NCBI GenBank assembly: GCA_023525715.1
Contig: CM042016.1
Coordinates: 63,605,382-63,669,381 of the forward strand
Source of the DNA: Cichorium intybus
Taxonomy: Eukaryota > Streptophyta > Magnoliopsida > Asterales > Asteraceae
DNA: 64,000 nt
Direction of reading: 5' to 3'
The notes beneath the pieces were generated by a model. It was not told where the DNA came from, did not search any database, and saw only the letters and a program-made list of their open reading frames with translations. Below, piece by piece: positions 59,503-64,000 of the stretch. Position numbers and translations under genes: made by a program. Positions within the stretch are counted from its first letter, which is position 1; each line of letters opens with the position of its first letter.

Positions 59503-60387
59503 TACCAAATGGAAGAGTTGTTTCAGGCACATGGGGTCACCGTGCCCCCTCCACTTGCCTTGACCACCTGCGTGTTTCACTGTTGCGCTACAACTCCTAA
59601 ATTCTGAGTCGAGGATTTTTGTTCGTGTTTTTTGTACCTGTGACAACCGAGTACCATCAAGCAATCTACCGTCTAAGGGGTAACTCTTTCTCCCTTGTTA
59701 TGAAATTAATTTTTGTACAACGAGGGTGTTGTATGGTTTTAAGTGTGGGGTGTTGACGGTCGAAAGAGTATTTTTGAAAATTTTTGCGGGAAATAATCAG
59801 TTTTCAAAAAAATTTAGCAATTTTTCAAAATTTTTAATAAGTTGTAATTTTGAAACGAATAGTTTGTGAATGTTATAGCATTGGTATTTTTCAAGGAACA
59901 CTATGTAGCTGTGATCATCATATGAGTTTAGTCAAATAATTTGAGTTTTATAAGTTAGAAGATTGGGATGTTTTAAGTTTGGGATTTAAGAAGAAATTGT
60001 CAATATGTGGCCTTTGTTGTTCGAGCCGGTAAGCCTAAAATGGGTGGGACTTATGCACCTTGCCACCTAAGATCGTCTGGTCTGGGATGATATTTCTGAA
60101 AGCTCGTTACACGGACAACATCGAAAGTCATGGACAGTTCTTTTATGGCCTTTAGAATCTGAATGAGTAAGTACACTTCGTTGTGGACAAAAAATTTGTA
60201 ATCAAGGGTTCTCTAGAAAGTCATGAATTCCAAAGGATATTCCGATTATGTTTTCACAAACTATTTCACTCTAACTCCTAGGGCAATAAGCTTTGAAATT
60301 AAACGCATTCAAAAATTGTTTTGAGTCTCTATTAGAATTTGTTAAAAACTCTCTTGCTCGGGGACAAGCAAGGCACAAGTGTGGGGG
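59503..60387 (+). other. 3' non-coding region of the ATHILA-like element, ending in a polypurine tract
   Basis: Non-coding, T/A-rich sequence containing GGGGTGTTGACGG (~59745) and GCTCGGGGACAAGCAAGGCACAAGT-like text near 60356. It ends with AAGTGTGGGGG (60378-60387) just before the LTR. This GGGGACAAGCAA/GTGTGGGGGTG layout is typical of the 3' end of ATHILA/Tat-type gypsy elements. Confidence 0.65.
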
Positions 60388-61360
60388 TGTTTGACAACGC
60401 TAAGTAATATCAAGTATTTTAGTCGTTGTTGAGCCCTATTCTTGGTGAATTTATATCATATATGCTATGGTATTCTCACTTTTTGTGTCAGTGCTTGTTT
60501 GGAAAGAAATGATGTAAACAGGGGCTAAAAGCGTACAAAATGGAAGAAGTTTGAAGATAAGGACAAAATAGTCGAATTCGCACGTGCTCCGTGGATATGT
60601 AAAGGGCGCGATGCGCTGAGTCAGCAATGAGGCGGTGTAGAATATTCAAACGCCGAAGAAACGGGGATAAACCCATACGCGCGCCGCGGTCACTTATTTT
60701 TCAAAACTATAAATAGAGGCTTCTAGGTCGAAATCAGTAGCAAAGACCTGGCATAGGAACGACTCCCAAGGCTTCTTTGACTCCGAGTTTCAGTTTTCAA
60801 TCGACCATAATTGGTATTTATGTTTTTCTTTTAATTTCCAAGTAGTTTAGTAGTTTTCGTAGCTTTGGCTAGTGTTATTGGGTGTGACAACCATTGGCAT
60901 TAGTTTTTAGTTTCTAAAAGTTTATGTTTTCTATTTTGGAACAAATTGGATCTGAGTTTTTAATAGTTAATCATTCGGTTATTGTTAAATGATCTTTTTA
61001 TGGTTTGTATGCTTGAAATGCTTTTGGATGAGTTTGATGATTTGATTGTGTTGGTTTGATCTTGTGTTTCTGAATTTAGATTATACTTTCTGATTTCAAT
61101 AAACATTTTTAGTTTAGAACTTGAATTGGATTTGTTAATGTTAGAGTTAGTTTTTGGATTTGTTGGATGTTTATGATTTTGGGACTGTTTTTGGTAAAAG
61201 TTAGAAATTAGATCCTCTGGTTGTAGAGTGACACTACAATTGGTAATCTGTTGCCTACCTTGACCACATAACGCCTGTGGATCAACCCTGACTACCACTG
61301 TACTAGTGTGTGTTAGGTTTATTTTACTATTTTTGACCGCACGACGACCTAGGCGTGTCA
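60388..61360 (+). repeat. 3' LTR of the ATHILA-like element
   Basis: It starts TGTTTGACAACGC immediately after the polypurine tract and ends about 61360 (GACCTAGGCGTGTCA), ~973 bp. The sequence that follows is an antisense gypsy protease relic, supporting a boundary here. No second LTR was found. Confidence 0.6.
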
Positions 61361-61550
61361 ATCACCCATCTGAAGAACTGTTTCGGCAGGCTCAGCTCCT
61401 CATTTTTATATTTGTCATACAAATAACTAGGCAACACATTCACACTACCTCCTTAATCTAGTAAAGTATTTCTGATGACCACATCACCAACAGTGACGGT
61501 GATATACGGGGTGCCAGGATCCTTTTCGTAAATAGGGTTATCCATCTCTT
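61361..61550 (-). pseudogene. gypsy aspartic protease relic, antisense
   Basis: The minus strand contains DPGTPYITVTVGDVVIRNT followed by an active-site region with a TAA (61453-61455) where ATHILA/Tat proteases have Leu of the D-L-G triad, then SVNVLPSYLYDKYK. This is a short remnant of a second gypsy element into which the LTR element may have inserted. Confidence 0.6.
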
Positions 61551-62229
61551 ATAATCAATATTTTTTGGGTTTCAAAGACTGTGCTAGATTTTAAAATTTA
61601 TTTTAATAGATGTTTTTTCATGCAAGAATGATATGTTTTACTGTTTCATGACTAAGAGCTATTTGAGTGGGCTATAATTTCTACGAAAACCTATGTTGAG
61701 ATGAATATATCTGATTTAAAAAGTAAAGAGATATCACAATGAAGGAAATTTATGATTGTTTTTTATGATGACATTTTAATTTGCATAAAATGGAAGCAAA
61801 CTTCGTGATTCGATTGAGGAACTCAAAACCAAGAAACATGTTAATTTGTCAGAAAATCTCAAAAGCGGTGCTTTATTACCTATACTTATATATGATTATA
61901 CCTCTTGGTTTTGAGTTTCTTAATCTTGTTACGATATTTTTTTCCTTTTTATGATTATTATGATTGTGGAAAACACTTATTAATGTATCGGAATAAGATG
62001 TCTTTTCGTAACTTTTTAAATATATTTGATGTATCTAATTCAACTAGGTTTTCATACAAATTATAGCTTACTCACATATCACTTAGATCATGACTGTTTC
62101 TATGTATAATGAAAGCATTGTATGAAAAATCTATTAAAACAAATCTTAAAATTGAATTCTTTATTTGAAAACTGATAGGTATTAATTTAGACAAATGATA
62201 ACCCCATTTTCAATTTATCAAAATGTAAA

Positions 62230-63090
62230 TGCTAATTAGATCATTCTATCTAGAAGTACTTGTATACACGTATATTGCGTACACTCTATATGTACATAAG
62301 TACATCCTGTGTACATCCACACATCTACTTTACATAGACATATACAATTTACATATACACATTTACATAAAGAACAACATAAAAGTCCGTATCAAGTTCT
62401 GAAATGTAGATGTATATAACAGTTGTAATTTTTTTATTATAGAATGTGTACATCTTGTGTATAAAGACACATGTGCTCTCCATAAACACATACAATGTAT
62501 GTATACACATATGCTGCTTACACAATATATGTACACATGTACATGTAATGTACATGGACACATGTGTTGTACATAGACACTTACAACATACATATAGACA
62601 TTCACATGAAGAACAAAATAAATAATATTATTATTTTAGAATGTGTACATCTAGTGTATAAACACACATGTACTATACATAAACACATACAATGTACGTA
62701 TACACATTCACATCAATACAACATAAAAATTCACATCAGGTGCTTAATAATAAATACATATAGCATACATATTATTATGCTTATGGTAGTTGTCCATCAA
62801 ATGTATATACACACATCTACTGTACACATGCACATATAATGTACTTATACACATTTGACATAATAACATCCAAAAAATGCATATCCTTTTATAGAACTAG
62901 ATATATAGCACATAGGTAGTATTATTATTATAGAAAGTATACATCTATTTTAGAAGCACACATCTACTCTTTATATACAAATACAGTATGCATATGCACA
63001 TTAACTGCATATACATATTAACTTAAGGTAAACATACTAATGCCTAAAAACTACATATATAAAACATAGCCACTAGTATGATTTTGTTAG
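62230..63090. repeat. long ACAT/TGTACA-rich alternating purine-pyrimidine tract
   Basis: About 860 bp dominated by TGTACA, ATACACAT and ACATAC words, with a phrase TAGAATGTGTACATCT..TGTATAAA recurring at ~62440 and ~62637 and a diverged form at ~62930. Open frames in it are translations of the repeat. Confidence 0.8.
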
Positions 63091-63604
63091 GTGTACATAA
63101 AACATTTATTTGAACCTGAATGGAAATGATTGTCAAAATAAATATCTCATAATTTCAAAATGGGGTTATACTTTTCTTATAATCAGTATGCGTCTGATTA
63201 TGAAGATTGATGCGACTTGAATCATTTGATATATTGAATGTTCGTATCATGCGAAAATCTGAGATTTTAAATTAAATATATAAGAGTTATTTGTGTGGCT
63301 ACAATTTGTATGAAAATCTTATTAGGGTTAGATATTAAAACTTTGAATAATTGTGTAATGTCTGAGTTTATTCTATATCTAAATTGCATTCAATGATGAC
63401 ATATTAATATGCATAATGAAAGAAACAAACTTTGTGATAGGATTGAGAAGTCCAAAACCAAAAAACATATGAAATTAAATTGAAAAAATGAAACAACAGA
63501 TCCTTAAAAATTCTTTATTGTGGTTTGGGATGTTTTTTGGTTTTGAGCTTCTTAAACGTATTACAATATTTGATTCCTTTATTATGATTTTTATGTACGT
63601 TGAA

Positions 63605-63711
<107 letters not shown>

Positions 63712-64000
63712 TCTTCATTCTGATGTTCCATAATTTTTCAATATTTTTCCTTCTTGTCCCAATTAGATTTTCATACAAACTGTAGCTCGCACACATAACA
63801 CTTTTATATATAATTTATAAATCTATATTTTGAGCATGTATACTATATTTAATATATTGAATATTCATGAGTCACTCTTAATTCATTATTGGATAATTAG
63901 TGAGATTAACAGAGTATAACCCCATTTTGTTTTTATCGATATGTTATTTGGATGGCAAACCATAGAATCTGAAATGAGGTATATTGATATTTATATGTAT

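Noticed and set aside
62349..62839. Open frames rich in Cys/His/Met in the ACAT-rich tract
   Set aside because: Direct translations of simple sequence on both strands.

Overview
The window is nuclear DNA from a flowering plant, probably a eudicot and possibly Asteraceae (the taxon is an inference from the flavour of the repeats and from a CYP749A-like P450). It is AT-rich, its genes have GT-AG introns, and most of it is retrotransposon sequence in nested, truncated or solo-LTR form. Nothing prokaryotic is present: no operons, no CRISPR, no rRNA or tRNA genes.

Only two ordinary host genes are convincing. (1) 11531-15908 (+) is a five-exon gene for a ~443-residue acidic protein with a C-terminal J-domain-like segment (HPD motif). 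Its last intron carries an expanded minisatellite, and its last exon plus 3' flank is tandemly duplicated downstream as a decayed copy (16312-17390). (2) 23035-24854 (+) is a five-exon cytochrome P450 of the CYP72 clan, CYP749A-like, 510 residues, with the heme and ExxR motifs intact but an atypical I-helix.

Mobile DNA from left to right: 1-9040 (-) is a Sirevirus-type copia element with a decayed pol and an env-like region, its 3' LTR outside the window. 9799-11159 is a non-autonomous DNA element with long terminal inverted repeats. 18172-21719 holds two 5'-LTR/gag/protease halves of related copia elements joined tail to tail as one large palindrome. 22132-22705 is a small inverted-repeat element. 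25615-29439 is a CACTA (En/Spm) element with an apparently intact six-exon Transposase_24/TNP1-like gene but no recognisable DDE transposase. 29317-34037 is a 2.3-2.4 kb tandem duplication that copies the CACTA right end together with a solo gypsy-type LTR. 36447-37364 is a solo LTR with a perfect 5-bp target duplication, and 37477-39659 is an LTR-like block on the minus strand. 40978-56864 is a second copia element (+), split inside its integrase by a complete Tekay-like gypsy chromovirus (45440-54029, 5-bp target duplication GTAAT, two nearly identical 1.9-kb LTRs). 58310-61360 is an ATHILA-like 3' ORF with polypurine tract and LTR, abutting an antisense gypsy protease relic. The right end (61.6-64 kb) is a diverged repeat with a long alternating purine-pyrimidine tract and an (AT)n run of about 100 bp.

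The host genes have no visible functional connection with each other. The retroelement ORFs are mostly broken by stops and frameshifts. The apparently intact mobile-element gene is the TNP1-like gene, and no partner transposase for it is visible here.
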